A DNA stretch of 64,000 nt from Petrimonas sp. (GTDB lineage Bacteria; Bacteroidota; Bacteroidia; Bacteroidales; Dysgonomonadaceae): contig DUNG01000020.1 in the NCBI GenBank assembly GCA_012839475.1, positions 186,001-250,000 on the forward strand. Direction: 5' to 3'. The position numbers and the translations under genes are program-made. This document shows positions 44,840 through 55,059 of this stretch, piece by piece (within the stretch, counting starts at the first letter, position 1; every line of letters begins with the position of its first letter). Below the pieces are notes generated by a model. It had not been told where the DNA came from, searched no databases, and saw only the letters and a list, made by a program, of their open reading frames with translations.

Positions 44840-45751
44840 TTAAACCGTTTTGTTTGTTTGTTTATTGGAACGAATGATTTCTCTTAAAGAGATATTCGGG
44901 TTTCTAAAACGGGCCTCGGGATTGCGCTCCCCGGGCCATCCCTCGCGGGCCGACTTAAGTGTAAGCGCCTTATGTGGGCAGTGATGCACGCAGGCAAGGC
45001 AAAACTCGCATTGTCCGGCATACTGCAACCCGTCCTCCCCGAGCGAGAAGTTATCACGCGGACACACATCGGCACAAGTCAAACACTCTGCACAGCGATC
45101 TTTCCTTAACTCCAGCAACCGATCGGCCGTCATGGAGAAGTGGTGATCCCGCATATTCTTAAGTCTTTCTTCGGTGAAGAACCCCATATCAGTAGGAGCA
45201 ACAAAATTCTTTTGTGCGCCTATATCCTCCAGTATCATGGCAAGATTCTCGTCAATGTTCTTGTCGATAGCCATCTGCTCATTCATGTCAAATACCGGCA
45301 GGTAGACATCCACCATCAGGATAGTCTGAACGTAATTGTTGACTACACCCTGCTCCTTGGCAAAGTCGTTCCACCACTCGGCTACACTCACGGAGGCATT
45401 GCCGTAGGTGATGACCGAGAAGATATAGGGTGCTTTGAAGGTTCCCTTCGTGACAAACTCGCGGACAATCATCGGGGCAGAGGCCACATAATCGGGAAAG
45501 ACAAAACCAATCTCATCAGCCTCATAGACCAGCTCATCCTTCTTCAGTTCCTGAGGGATACTAAGCGGATTATCAGAAAACTGTTTGGCAATGAACAAGG
45601 AGTTGCCGGTAGCGGTGAAATAGAACACAAGCCGTTTCTTCCCATTCGCCCTGTCTTTCAGGATAGCGGCATGGGTTCGGGGCGCAATACCCGCCATCAA
45701 GGTGGCGGCCAGCCCGGCGCCCATAATTTTCAATGTGTCTCTTCGGTTCAT
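44840..45751 (-). CDS. EFR1-like flavodoxin-ferredoxin fusion with Tat-type signal
   Basis: The 303-residue protein begins with MNRRDTLKIMGAG and a hydrophobic stretch ending THA, which resembles a twin-arginine signal peptide. A flavodoxin-like domain follows (YFTATGNSL FMN-phosphate loop near 47, then GFVFPDY). Two 4Fe-4S motifs, CAECLTCADVCP (220-231) and CEFCLACVHHCP (248-259), end the electron-transfer part. Export of a folded flavin/Fe-S protein by Tat would be consistent, but members of this family are often cytoplasmic. It is divergent from the AraC-type gene at 45879. Its electron partner is unknown. Confidence 0.85.
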   Translation of the reverse strand: MNRRDTLKIMGAGLAATLMAGIAPRTHAAILKDRANGKKRLVFYFTATGNSLFIAKQFSDNPLSIPQELKKDELVYEADEIGFVFPDYVASAPMIVREFVTKGTFKAPYIFSVITYGNASVSVAEWWNDFAKEQGVVNNYVQTILMVDVYLPVFDMNEQMAIDKNIDENLAMILEDIGAQKNFVAPTDMGFFTEERLKNMRDHHFSMTADRLLELRKDRCAECLTCADVCPRDNFSLGEDGLQYAGQCEFCLACVHHCPHKALTLKSAREGWPGERNPEARFRNPNISLREIIRSNKQTNKTV

Positions 45752-45878
45752 AATAATGACATCTTGGTGATTCTTTTAATATTCGTTACTTTTACAAAGA
45801 TGGGGAGAATCATTTCATTACAACTTTCACAAATTGCGCTTTATCTTTCACTTTTTTCGCAAACCTTCTTATCTTTGG

Positions 45879-46703
45879 ATGATGAACTTTTTTTATTCAG
45901 AAAAAATAGAGGATATCACGCTACCTCACCCGGCCGATTCCTGCCTTCACCTTATCTGCCTTTCAGGGGAAGGTAGCCTAACCTATTTCGACCGCCTTTT
46001 TCAATTCCGGCAAGGAGACTTGCTGGTGCTGTCCCATCCAGATGCCATTTCAAACCTGGTCATTTCCCCTAACTGCAAAGGAGAATTCCTTGCTGCCGAT
46101 TATCGTTTCCTCAAGAACCTGCTTCCCCCAAACAACTACAGCATCGGCGGCAGCATCAGCCTTTATGGAAACCCGATCATCTCGTTGACAGAGGAGCAGT
46201 TATACATCTTTCTGGAAGACATCCGCCGAATTCGCGACAGGATATCAGAGTCGGATCATCGCTTTTACCGGGAGGTTATGGGAAGCCTTTGCCTTACAAT
46301 GATATACGATATCTTCGAGTTTCACTCCAGACGGGAAGGCGAAAGCACCATTACTGAACGTGCAGGAATCATCGTCGGCGAACTAATGCGTCTGCTCTCC
46401 AAAGGAACCTCCCGTACCGAACGCAGCGTAAGCTGGTATGCCAAGCATCTTAACGTGAGTGAGAAGTACCTTTCCACAACGGTCAAGCGGATGACGGGAG
46501 CCAGCGTGATGTCATACATCGATCGACACACTGTCCCCATTTTGAAGGAATACCTGAATGATTCGCGGTACTCGCTCACGCAAATTGCGGATATCATGAA
46601 CTTCTCCTCGCTCAGCTATTTCAGTCGCTATTGCAGCAAACACCTGGGCATGAGTCCCAGTGCATACCGTGCCAGCCTTCAGCCGGGGAAACAGACAGTA
46701 TAG
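45879..46703 (+). CDS. AraC-family transcriptional regulator
   Basis: From ATG 45879 the protein has 274 residues: an N-terminal cupin-like domain (GSLTYFDRLFQFRQGDLLVL) and a C-terminal AraC double HTH (about 175-270, with LTQIADIMNFSS and GMSPSAYR). A TTG at 45834 in frame would add an unlikely Phe-rich N-terminus. The sequence TATCTTTG (45870-45877) lies directly before the ATG and could be a -7 box giving a nearly leaderless mRNA. Its divergent placement suggests that it controls the flavodoxin-ferredoxin gene. Confidence 0.88.
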   Translation: MMNFFYSEKIEDITLPHPADSCLHLICLSGEGSLTYFDRLFQFRQGDLLVLSHPDAISNLVISPNCKGEFLAADYRFLKNLLPPNNYSIGGSISLYGNPIISLTEEQLYIFLEDIRRIRDRISESDHRFYREVMGSLCLTMIYDIFEFHSRREGESTITERAGIIVGELMRLLSKGTSRTERSVSWYAKHLNVSEKYLSTTVKRMTGASVMSYIDRHTVPILKEYLNDSRYSLTQIADIMNFSSLSYFSRYCSKHLGMSPSAYRASLQPGKQTV

Positions 46704-46831
46704 ACACACAAAGCCATTATCGACCGATGGTCGAGACAACTGTTACGGAAAATCCCGATTTATTCGTGTAAATTTTGAAGAAATAATCACAAGTATATCA
46801 CTCTCTAAACATAATTACCAATATTTGCAGT

Positions 46832-48001
46832 ATGGAACCATCAAAAAGAAATTTTATTAAACATGTTGGGCTGATTGGCGCGACAGGATTGATTGCAGGC
46901 TCCCAATCAATTTACGCAAATCCATTGAATGCCGGAGCGCAAAGTTCATCTGTTTTCAACGTGAAAGACTTTGGGGCCAAAGGTGATGGGATAACCGCTG
47001 ACAGCGAGGCCATTCAGAAAGCACTGGATGCAGCGGGAGAAGTACAGGGTACGACCTATTTTCCTTCAGGGAATTACAAATGTCACGATTTAAAGGTTCA
47101 TCCATACACAACAGTGTTAGCAGAACCACAGTGGGCATATAGTCCTGATGCCGGGGCTGTACTTACTATTGACAGCGAAAACGCTGATTGCGTTTTAAAC
47201 ATTTCCGAAGCCTACGGCTGTCACATACGAGGAGTTTTTCTACGGGGGAACAGAAATGCTCAAAAGGTCCAACACGGTATCTTTCAAAACCATGCTGAAG
47301 CATTTACAGCCAGAGAAAATGCACCTGTCATTGAAGATGTAAGCATCAATTCTTTCTCGGGGCATGGCGTTTACCTGTTAAGGATATGGCTATTTATTAT
47401 TCGACACAGTATTTTTAAAGGAAATGCAGGGCATGGTGTATGCATCTTAGGTTGGGATGGATTTGTAACCGATAATCAGTTCTCCGGCAATGGGAAAAGC
47501 GGTTTCGCAACGGAAGTAGGTGGAGGTAGTACCGTGATGTTTACATGCAACCGCGTGGAATGGAATGGTGAATATGGTCTGCATCTGGCGGGGGGCGACT
47601 GTTGGAACGTGACAGGCAATGCCTTCGACCGGAATTATGGGGCAGCCATTGGTGCCTACCGGGTAAGTAATTCCACTTTTACCGGAAACGTTTTCCGTAG
47701 AAACGGGAAAGATGCTCAGAATGTGCCGGAAGGATTGGAAGAATCCTGCCAAATGGTGATATCACAATGCAGGGGCATAACGGTTACAGGTAACTCGGGA
47801 GCCGTTGGCAGAGATGACAACGGTAAAGGCAGGTGGACCCCCAATTACGCATTTTGGGTAAAGGACAATGCTTGTAGTATCATTACAGCCAATGCTTTTT
47901 CGCGCGGCTACCTGAAAGAGATGATCTTGGATAAAGGGGGTAACGAAGCAGATTTTTTAATCAATAACAACATCGGTTCTCTGTTTGAAATACCCTCTTA
48001 G
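46832..48001 (+). CDS. Exported right-handed beta-helix protein (pectate-lyase-like superfamily)
   Basis: The 389-residue protein has an N-terminal SKRNFIKHVG plus hydrophobic stretch ending YAN, a signal peptide of Tat-like form with KR instead of RR. The mature part starts with FNVKDFGAKGDGITADSEAIQKAL, the opening of the pectate-lyase-3/GH28-type helix. Parallel beta-helix coils follow, rich in N-x-F and GN motifs. Such proteins are glycan lyases, hydrolases or binding proteins. I could not place catalytic residues, so the activity is unknown. It is a single gene between the AraC gene and pgk. Confidence 0.78.
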   Translation: MEPSKRNFIKHVGLIGATGLIAGSQSIYANPLNAGAQSSSVFNVKDFGAKGDGITADSEAIQKALDAAGEVQGTTYFPSGNYKCHDLKVHPYTTVLAEPQWAYSPDAGAVLTIDSENADCVLNISEAYGCHIRGVFLRGNRNAQKVQHGIFQNHAEAFTARENAPVIEDVSINSFSGHGVYLLRIWLFIIRHSIFKGNAGHGVCILGWDGFVTDNQFSGNGKSGFATEVGGGSTVMFTCNRVEWNGEYGLHLAGGDCWNVTGNAFDRNYGAAIGAYRVSNSTFTGNVFRRNGKDAQNVPEGLEESCQMVISQCRGITVTGNSGAVGRDDNGKGRWTPNYAFWVKDNACSIITANAFSRGYLKEMILDKGGNEADFLINNNIGSLFEIPS

Positions 48002-48090
48002 TGAAAATTGAGAACGGTCGAACATGATAGTTTTTCAAAAAACGGGTAATTTGACACGCCGTGAAGTAGAAAAACATCCTTATTTTTTAG

Positions 48091-48098
48091 TACCTTCG
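48091..48098 (+). promoter_or_regulatory. Possible -7 box ahead of pgk
   Basis: TACCTTCG differs from TAnnTTTG at one base and lies 64 bases ahead of pgk. A matching -33 TTTG was not found at 19-21 bases. Confidence 0.4.
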
Positions 48099-48162
48099 CG
48101 ATCAGGTTTATCCATCGAACCCAAACAACCACGAAGCAACATTAAAATTAATAGATAGAATT

Positions 48163-49425
48163 ATGCAAACAATGGACTCGTTTAATTTTGCCGGTAAGAA
48201 GGCATTCGTGCGCGTGGACTTTAACGTGCCGCTGAATGAAAAATTCCAAATCACGGACGACACGCGCATCCGCGCAGCTATCCCCACCCTGAAGAAGATA
48301 CTGAGCGATGGGGGTAGCGTGATCATCGGATCGCACCTGGGAAGACCCCAAGGACCGTCCGACAAGTTTTCTCTGAAACATATCCTTGGCCGTGTATCGG
48401 AACTGCTGGGCACCGAGGTGCAGTTTGCCGACGACTGCGTTGGTGAAGAGGCGAAAGCAAAAGCGGCCGCGCTGAAACCGGGCGAGGCACTGCTGCTTGA
48501 GAACCTGCGGTTTTACGCCGAAGAGGAGGGCAAAGCACGCGGGCTGAAGGAAGACGCCACCAAAGAGGAGGTGGATAGTGCGAACAAGGCTACCAAAGAG
48601 TCCCAAAAGGCATTTACCAAAAAGTTGGCCTCCTACGCCGACGTGTACGTGAACGACGCGTTCGGCACTGCCCACCGGGCACACGCCTCCACCGCGCTCA
48701 TCGCAGACCACTTCGACGCAGAACACAAGCTGTTCGGCTACCTGCTGCAAAACGAGATCAACGCCGTGGAAAAGGTGATGAAGGATACCCAACGGCCCTT
48801 CACAGCCATCATGGGTGGCTCCAAAGTGTCCTCGAAAATCGATATCATCCGGAACCTGCTTGACAAGGTGGACAACCTGATCCTCGCGGGGGGCATGACC
48901 TACACGTTCGTAAAAGCGGATGGTGGGAAGATCGGCGACTCAATCGTAGAAGATGATAAGCTCGACCTCGCGAGAGAGCTCGTGGCACTGGCCAAAGAGA
49001 AAGGGGTGAACCTCGTGATGGCCACCGACACGAAGATAGCTGACAGCTTTAGCAACGATGCCAAAACCGACTTCTGCCCGGTAAACGAGATACCAGACGG
49101 GTGGCAAGGACTTGATATTGGTCCCGAATCGGCGAAATTATTCTCAGAGGTGATCAAGGGCTCAAAAACCATCCTGTGGAACGGGCCGGTCGGTGTGTTC
49201 GAGTTCGAGAACTTCGCCGTGGGATCAAAAGCGATATCCAATGCCATCGTGGAGGCTACTAAAAACGGAGCATTCTCCCTGGTTGGTGGGGGTGACTCGG
49301 TGGCTTGCGTCAACAACTTCGGCCATGCCGAAAAGGTCTCCTACGTTTCTACCGGGGGAGGTGCACTGCTGGAGATGATCGAAGGCAAGGTGCTCCCGGG
49401 CGTGAAGGCCATTCGCGGCTATTGA
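48163..49425 (+). CDS. pgk: Phosphoglycerate kinase
   Basis: The enzyme makes ATP from 1,3-bisphosphoglycerate. The 420-residue protein has the N-terminal [15 protein letters not shown], the substrate site [20 protein letters not shown] and the C-terminal nucleotide motif VGGGDSVA with [10 protein letters not shown]. The start at ATG 48163 is three codons before another Met. A terminator hairpin follows directly. Confidence 0.98.
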   Translation: MQTMDSFNFAGKKAFVRVDFNVPLNEKFQITDDTRIRAAIPTLKKILSDGGSVIIGSHLGRPQGPSDKFSLKHILGRVSELLGTEVQFADDCVGEEAKAKAAALKPGEALLLENLRFYAEEEGKARGLKEDATKEEVDSANKATKESQKAFTKKLASYADVYVNDAFGTAHRAHASTALIADHFDAEHKLFGYLLQNEINAVEKVMKDTQRPFTAIMGGSKVSSKIDIIRNLLDKVDNLILAGGMTYTFVKADGGKIGDSIVEDDKLDLARELVALAKEKGVNLVMATDTKIADSFSNDAKTDFCPVNEIPDGWQGLDIGPESAKLFSEVIKGSKTILWNGPVGVFEFENFAVGSKAISNAIVEATKNGAFSLVGGGDSVACVNNFGHAEKVSYVSTGGGALLEMIEGKVLPGVKAIRGY

Positions 49426-49458
49426 TCCACTACCCAACGTTCCGATTTTTCAGTTTTT

Positions 49459-49493
49459 CGCCTTTTTGAAGCGGAAATCCGCTTCAAAAGGCG
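49459..49493 (+). terminator. Intrinsic terminator after pgk
   Basis: Arms 49459-49475 and 49478-49493 pair over 16 bases with one bulged T and a two-base loop, followed by TTTCGGCTTT. It separates pgk from pheT. Confidence 0.85.
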
Positions 49494-49517
49494 TTTCGGC
49501 TTTCAAAGTAAGTTCAC

Positions 49518-51980
49518 ATGATTATATCCTACTATTGGCTCAAAGAGTACCTGCAATTTGACCTCTCCCCGCAAGAAACCGCGGATGCCCTCACGGACAT
49601 CGGCATCGAGGCGGAAGGCGTGGAGGAGATACAATCCATCAAAGGGGGGCTGGAAGGCCTGGTCATTGGGCAAGTGCTGACTTGCACCCGCCATCCCAAC
49701 TCCGATCACCTGCACCTGACCACCGTGGATATCGGCGACGGGGCAGAACCGTTACACATCATCTGCGGTGCACCCAACGTGGCGGCCGGGCAGAAGGTGG
49801 TGGTGGCCCCCATCGGCACCAAGCTCTACGACGACGATAAGGTGTTCACCATCAAGCGCACCAAGATACGGGGCGAGGAGTCACTGGGCATGATCTGCTC
49901 GGAGAGGGAGATTGGTACCGGCACGTCGCACGAGGGCATCATCGTGCTGCCCGATGACGCGCGGGTGGGTACCCCCGCCAAGGAGTACTACAACGTGCAG
50001 AGCGACTACCGGATAGAGGTCGACATCACCCCCAACCGGGTGGATGCGGCATCGCATTTCGGGGTGGCACGCGACCTGGCTGCCTACCTCAAGCAGGCGG
50101 GCAAGCCCTTTGAGCTCAAGAAGCCCTCAGTCGACACGTTCACCGTGGACACCGAAGAGGGGGGTATCGAGGTGGTGGTGGCCAATCACGTGGCCTGCCC
50201 TCGCTACTCGGGGTTGACCATCCGTGGAGTGACGGTGAAAGAGAGTCCCGACTGGCTGAAAAACCACTTGACCACCATCGGGCTGCGCCCCATCAACAAC
50301 GTGGTGGATATCACCAACTTCGTGCTGCACGAAACGGGACATCCGCTCCACGCGTTCGATGCGGGCTACATCACGGGAGACGAGGTGGTGGTGCGCACCC
50401 TGCCGAGCCAAACGAAATTCACCACGCTCGACGAGCAGGTGCGGGAGCTGGACGAGAACGACCTGATGATCTGCAACGCCGAAGAGGGGATGTGTATCGC
50501 CGGCGTGTTCGGGGGACTTCAATCCGGGGTGACCGAGGAGACGAAAGATGTTTTCCTGGAGTCGGCCTACTTCCACCCCACATGGGTACGAAAAACCGCT
50601 AGGCGGCACGGGCTGAATACCGACTCATCGTTTCGCTTTGAACGGGGGGCGGACCCAAACAACACCGTCTACGTGCTCAAGCGTGCCGCCATGCTTATCA
50701 AGGAAGTGGCTGGCGGGATTATCGAGGGAACCATACGGGATATCTACCCCAAACCCATCGAACGCCCCAAGGTAACGCTCTCCTATCCCAAGATGACCGC
50801 CCTTATCGGGAAAGCGATTCCCAAGGAGGAAATTCGAAGCATCCTCCAGAGCCTGGAGATAGATATCGAGGCGGAGAAAGGGGAAGAGCTCCTGCTCCGC
50901 ATACCCACCTACCGGGTGGACGTGACCCGCGACGTGGACGTGGTCGAGGATATCCTCAGGATATATGGTTACAATAACGTGGAGGTCTCCCATGCCCTAA
51001 GGGGCAGCCTGTCGTTCCAAACGGCGACCGACCGGAAGCATAAGCTGCAGACGCTCGTCTCGGAACAGCTCACGGCGAACGGGTTCCACGAGATCATGAA
51101 CAACTCGCTCACGAAGCGTAGCTACTACGAGTCGAGCGAGATGCACCCCATCAAAAACAGCGTGACGCTGCTGAACCCGTTGAGTAACGACCTGGGGGTC
51201 ATGCGGCAAACGCTCCTCTACGGGGGGCTTGAGAGCATCGCCTACAACCGCAACCGGAAGCACCAAGACCTACGGTTCTACGAGTTCGGGAACTGCTACT
51301 TCTACAACCCGGAGCGGAAAAGGGAAGAGGACCCGGTGGCCGAGTTCTCGGAGGAGTACCGCGTGGGACTATGGATATGCGGGAAACGGACCCACAAGAA
51401 CTGGGCCGTCAAAGAGGAGCAGAGTTCGGTATACGAGCTGAAGGCACACGTGGAGAATATCCTGAAGAGACTGGGCATTAGCGAGAAAGCCCTTCGGTTC
51501 GAACCCATCGAGAACGAGGTGCTCTCCAGCGGGGTGAGCATCGCCACCCACAAGCATCCCATCGGTAGTTTCGGCATCGTGTCGCCACGCCTTCTCAAAG
51601 CGTTCGATATCGACACAGAGGTGTTCTACGCGGAGATGAGCTGGGATCGGCTGATGATCGAGGCCGAAAGGCAATCGGTACGCTTCTCGGAGATACCCAA
51701 GTTCCCCGCCGTGAGCCGGGACCTGGCGCTGCTGATCGACCAACAGATCCCCTTCTCGCGGATCAAGGAGATCGCGCTCGCGTCGGAGAAGAAGCTGCTG
51801 AAAGAGGTGACGCTGTTCGACGTGTACGAGGGCAAGAACCTGCCGCAGGGGAAGAAGTCGTACGCGGTGAACTTTGTACTGCAGGATGAGGAGAAAACGC
51901 TGACCGACCAGCGGATTGACGAGGTGATGAAGCGGATACACCGCAACCTGGAGAAGGAACTGGGCGCTCAATTGAGGTAA
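49518..51980 (+). CDS. pheT: Phenylalanyl-tRNA synthetase beta subunit
   Basis: PheT pairs with PheS (not in the window) to charge tRNA-Phe. The 820-residue length is typical. The domains run in the normal order: an N-terminal B1, a tRNA-binding OB-fold B2 (VLTCTRHPNSDHLHLTTVDIG near 57), the B3/B4 editing domain, B5 and the catalytic-like core (NNSLTKRSYYE, LLNPLSNDLGVMRQTLL). The C-terminal anticodon-binding FDX-ACB domain begins near 725 (KFPAVSRDLALLID). It starts 24 bases after the pgk terminator. Confidence 0.98.
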   Translation: MIISYYWLKEYLQFDLSPQETADALTDIGIEAEGVEEIQSIKGGLEGLVIGQVLTCTRHPNSDHLHLTTVDIGDGAEPLHIICGAPNVAAGQKVVVAPIGTKLYDDDKVFTIKRTKIRGEESLGMICSEREIGTGTSHEGIIVLPDDARVGTPAKEYYNVQSDYRIEVDITPNRVDAASHFGVARDLAAYLKQAGKPFELKKPSVDTFTVDTEEGGIEVVVANHVACPRYSGLTIRGVTVKESPDWLKNHLTTIGLRPINNVVDITNFVLHETGHPLHAFDAGYITGDEVVVRTLPSQTKFTTLDEQVRELDENDLMICNAEEGMCIAGVFGGLQSGVTEETKDVFLESAYFHPTWVRKTARRHGLNTDSSFRFERGADPNNTVYVLKRAAMLIKEVAGGIIEGTIRDIYPKPIERPKVTLSYPKMTALIGKAIPKEEIRSILQSLEIDIEAEKGEELLLRIPTYRVDVTRDVDVVEDILRIYGYNNVEVSHALRGSLSFQTATDRKHKLQTLVSEQLTANGFHEIMNNSLTKRSYYESSEMHPIKNSVTLLNPLSNDLGVMRQTLLYGGLESIAYNRNRKHQDLRFYEFGNCYFYNPERKREEDPVAEFSEEYRVGLWICGKRTHKNWAVKEEQSSVYELKAHVENILKRLGISEKALRFEPIENEVLSSGVSIATHKHPIGSFGIVSPRLLKAFDIDTEVFYAEMSWDRLMIEAERQSVRFSEIPKFPAVSRDLALLIDQQIPFSRIKEIALASEKKLLKEVTLFDVYEGKNLPQGKKSYAVNFVLQDEEKTLTDQRIDEVMKRIHRNLEKELGAQLR

Positions 51981-52042
51981 GCTAAAACAGGAAACAACCA
52001 CCTGGGCTTTCCTACGAAAGTACCGGGCAAAGTGAATAGACA

Positions 52043-52762
52043 ATGGGAAGAGCATTTGAATACCGCAAGGCGCGCAAGCTGAAGCGGTGGGGCAACATGG
52101 CCCGCGTTTTCACCAAGCTGGGAAAAGAGATCACGATGGCCGTGAAGGCCGGTGGTCCCGACCCGGATACCAACCCCAGGCTGCGGGTGCTGGTGCAGCA
52201 GGCCAAGAAGGAGAACATGCCCAAGGATAACGTGGAGCGGGCCATCAAGAAGGCAACCGACAAGGATTTCTCCGATTACAAGGAGGTGGTCTACGAGGGG
52301 TACGGCCCCTACGGCATCGCCATCGTGGTGGAGACGGCTACCGACAACACCACCCGCACCGTGGCCAACGTGCGCAGCTATTTCAACAAGCATGGGGGTT
52401 CGCTGGGGACGACCGGCAGCCTCGAGTTCCTGTTCGACCACAAGTGCGTCTTCAAGATAGCCCCCAAGGAGGGGGTTAGCCTCGAAGAGCTGGAGCTGGA
52501 ACTGATCGACTACGGGGTGGACGAGCTGGAGGTGGAGGAAGAGGATATCCTGCTCTACGGCGACTTCACATCCTACGCCGAGATACAGAACTACCTCGAA
52601 GGAAACGGGTTCGAGATCCACTCGGCCGAATTCGAACGCATCCCGCACGATACCAAGACCCTAAACGACGAGGAGCGGGCACAGATCGAGAAGCTGCTGG
52701 AGAAGTTCGAAGAGGATGAGGACGTGCAAAACGTCTTCCACAACATGGCAGTTGAGGAGTAA
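52043..52762 (+). CDS. YebC/PmpR-family DNA-binding regulatory protein
   Basis: The 239-residue protein has the family's N-terminus (MGRAFEYRKARKLKRWGNMA), the helical Lys-rich region (QQAKKENMPKDNVERAIKKAT) and the two alpha/beta domains (VYEGYGPYGIAI, NKHGGSLGTTGS). Members act as transcription regulators, and recent work on the family also links some to ribosome stalling relief. It follows pheT by 62 bases on the same strand. Confidence 0.93.
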   Translation: MGRAFEYRKARKLKRWGNMARVFTKLGKEITMAVKAGGPDPDTNPRLRVLVQQAKKENMPKDNVERAIKKATDKDFSDYKEVVYEGYGPYGIAIVVETATDNTTRTVANVRSYFNKHGGSLGTTGSLEFLFDHKCVFKIAPKEGVSLEELELELIDYGVDELEVEEEDILLYGDFTSYAEIQNYLEGNGFEIHSAEFERIPHDTKTLNDEERAQIEKLLEKFEEDEDVQNVFHNMAVEE

Positions 52763-52824
52763 GGCCATAAAAGTGTATGAACAGTAGATGAGTAAGGGCA
52801 GTAGAAACGTAAGGGAGCGAATCG

Positions 52825-53706
52825 TTACAAGAAGAGCAAGCTTAACGCCATAACAGCCATCCCGCCAATCAACCCGTAAATGGCATGGTGATGCTTCCCG
52901 TACTCTTCAGCCGCGGGCAGCAGTTCATCGAACGAGATGTAGACCATGATCCCGGCGATCATCCCGAACAGTACCCCCAACATCGCTTCCGTAAGGAAAG
53001 GTGCCAGTACCAAGTAGCCCACGATAGCACCCAGCGGCTCTGACAACCCCGAAAGTAGCGATAACCAGAATGCCTTTTTTCGGTTACCCGTCGCGTAACA
53101 TATCGGGACCGAAACGGCGATGCCTTCCGGGATATTGTGTATGGCAACGGCTATGGCAATAGGGATGGCTATTTTTATATCTTTCAATCCAGACAAAAAG
53201 GTCACCATGCCCTCGGGGAAGTTGTGAATCGCAATCACCAGCGCGGTAAACAAACCAATACGCAGCATTTTGTGGTCGATCTCCCGTTTACCTCCCATCT
53301 CTCTGAGTGCTCCCCTTTTCATTCTCTTTTTCCTACCCCTTTGCTCGGATATGCATCTAACATCCTCTACCGAGTGCATTTCGTGAGGATTGGCTCGCTC
53401 CGGTACCAGCCAGTCAATAATCGCTATCACGAAAATACCGGCGAAAAAGGAGAGAATGGTGTAAAACTCGCCCGTCATGCCACCATATATTTCCCTCAAG
53501 GTGTCAAACGAGTCGGACAAAAGCTCTACGAACGAGACGTATATCATGATGCCGGCGGAAAAACCCAACGATACCGAAAGGAGCGTCTTGTTGGTCCGCT
53601 TTGTGAAAAACGCGATGGCCCCGCCCACACCGGTCGAGAGACCAGCGAACAGGGTGATTAAAAAAGCGATGAGCACCTGATCTTGTGCCACTTCTATCGT
53701 TTCCAT
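52825..53706 (-). CDS. ZIP-family divalent metal transporter
   Basis: The 293-residue polytopic protein belongs to the ZIP family (zinc/iron import into the cytoplasm). The metal-site helices are HNFPEGMVTF (near 170) and HNIPEGIAVSVP (near 200). A basic, His-containing cytoplasmic loop lies at about 115-145. This matches ZupT-like transporters of about 270-300 residues. ATG 53706 is preferred over TTG 53712. It converges with yebC. Confidence 0.93.
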   Translation of the reverse strand: METIEVAQDQVLIAFLITLFAGLSTGVGGAIAFFTKRTNKTLLSVSLGFSAGIMIYVSFVELLSDSFDTLREIYGGMTGEFYTILSFFAGIFVIAIIDWLVPERANPHEMHSVEDVRCISEQRGRKKRMKRGALREMGGKREIDHKMLRIGLFTALVIAIHNFPEGMVTFLSGLKDIKIAIPIAIAVAIHNIPEGIAVSVPICYATGNRKKAFWLSLLSGLSEPLGAIVGYLVLAPFLTEAMLGVLFGMIAGIMVYISFDELLPAAEEYGKHHHAIYGLIGGMAVMALSLLFL

Positions 53707-53848
53707 TGCCAAAGTTGAATGAATCTATTTTACGAAGCGCGAAGTTGGCACTTTTATTGCAAATAATCAAATGCTATTTATTGGTGCTTTTCCTGTGAGA
53801 CTGTTTTTTAACGAGGGTGCAAGGGGATTTAGCGGCCAGATCAGATCA

Positions 53849-54952
53849 TCATTTTTGGGGAAGCGATTGGCGAGCAAAGTAGGTGTCGAGCGCCTTCCGG
53901 GCAGCGACGAACGAGCTTTTGCGAGACTGTAGCACCTCCTCTTCGAGGTGAGCGAGTAACCGGGCGATCTCGGGATCGTTGTAAAAGCTGCCGCGGAGAC
54001 GCTCGTTAATGGTTTCGAACATCCAGTACTTCGACTGCTCCTTCCGCTTTCGGTTGAAGTACCCGTTCTGCTTCACGAAGTCGATATAACGGTGCACCAT
54101 GTCCCACACCTCTACTATCCCCAACCCGTAGTAACCGGAGTAGGTGAGCACCTCGGGGCTCCACCCAGATTCGGGGAGCGGAAAGAGGTGCAGCGCGTTG
54201 CTATAGTGGCGTTGGGCCATCTTCGCCTTCGGGATGTTGTCGCCATCGGCCTTGTTGATCACGATGCCATCGGCCATCTCCATAATACCCCGCTTGATAC
54301 CTTGCAACTCATCTCCCGTGCCGGCCAACTGAATCAAGAGGAAAAAATCGACCATGGAGTGAACCGCGGTTTCGGACTGCCCCACCCCCACGGTCTCTAC
54401 AAAAACGTAGTCGAATCCTGCCGCTTCACATAGCACGATGGTCTCCCGGGTTTTACGGGCCACCCCACCGAGCGATCCCGCCGAAGGGGAAGGGCGGATA
54501 AACGCGTTGGGCTCGTTGGATAACCGCTCCATACGGGTTTTATCGCCTAAGATGCTTCCTCTTGATAGTTCGCTGGAAGGGTCGATAGCTAATACCGCCA
54601 GCTTATGCCCTTTTTCCAGGAGGTGCATGCCGAAGGTGTCGATGGAGGTGCTTTTCCCCGCGCCCGGAACACCCGTTATCCCGACCCGGATAGAATTTCC
54701 CGCGTGCGGCAAGCACTTCTCGATAATGGCCTGCGCCTTTTCAAAGTGCGATGGCAGGGAGCTCTCCACCAGGGTAACCGCCTGGCTCAGGATCACCCGG
54801 TCGCCCGACAGGATGCCCTCCACGTACTCATCTGCCGTTCGCCTTACCCCCTTTGGTCGTTTTTTAAGGTAGGGGTTCACCGTCGGGGGCTGAGGCACCC
54901 CCTTATTGACGCTTATACCCACATATCTGGGATCGTTCTCAGGATGTTTCAT
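53849..54952 (-). CDS. meaB: MeaB/ArgK-family GTPase (methylmalonyl-CoA mutase chaperone)
   Basis: MeaB-type GTPases protect and load adenosylcobalamin-dependent mutases. The 367-residue protein has Walker A GVPGAGKST (near 94), AIDPSSELSRGSILGDKTRM, ETVGVGQSE and the base-recognition NKAD. A C-terminal dimerisation helix follows. The mutase subunits (mutA/mutB), often adjacent, are not in this window. Confidence 0.94.
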   Translation of the reverse strand: MKHPENDPRYVGISVNKGVPQPPTVNPYLKKRPKGVRRTADEYVEGILSGDRVILSQAVTLVESSLPSHFEKAQAIIEKCLPHAGNSIRVGITGVPGAGKSTSIDTFGMHLLEKGHKLAVLAIDPSSELSRGSILGDKTRMERLSNEPNAFIRPSPSAGSLGGVARKTRETIVLCEAAGFDYVFVETVGVGQSETAVHSMVDFFLLIQLAGTGDELQGIKRGIMEMADGIVINKADGDNIPKAKMAQRHYSNALHLFPLPESGWSPEVLTYSGYYGLGIVEVWDMVHRYIDFVKQNGYFNRKRKEQSKYWMFETINERLRGSFYNDPEIARLLAHLEEEVLQSRKSSFVAARKALDTYFARQSLPQK

Positions 54953-55059
54953 TTGGAATACCTAATCTAACGAACTCAACTTTCACGTGTAAGCCTTTTT
55001 TGTTTCATGGAAAAACGGTAACGTATTCATCCGCGAAAGTTCAATTCCCTTTACAATAA

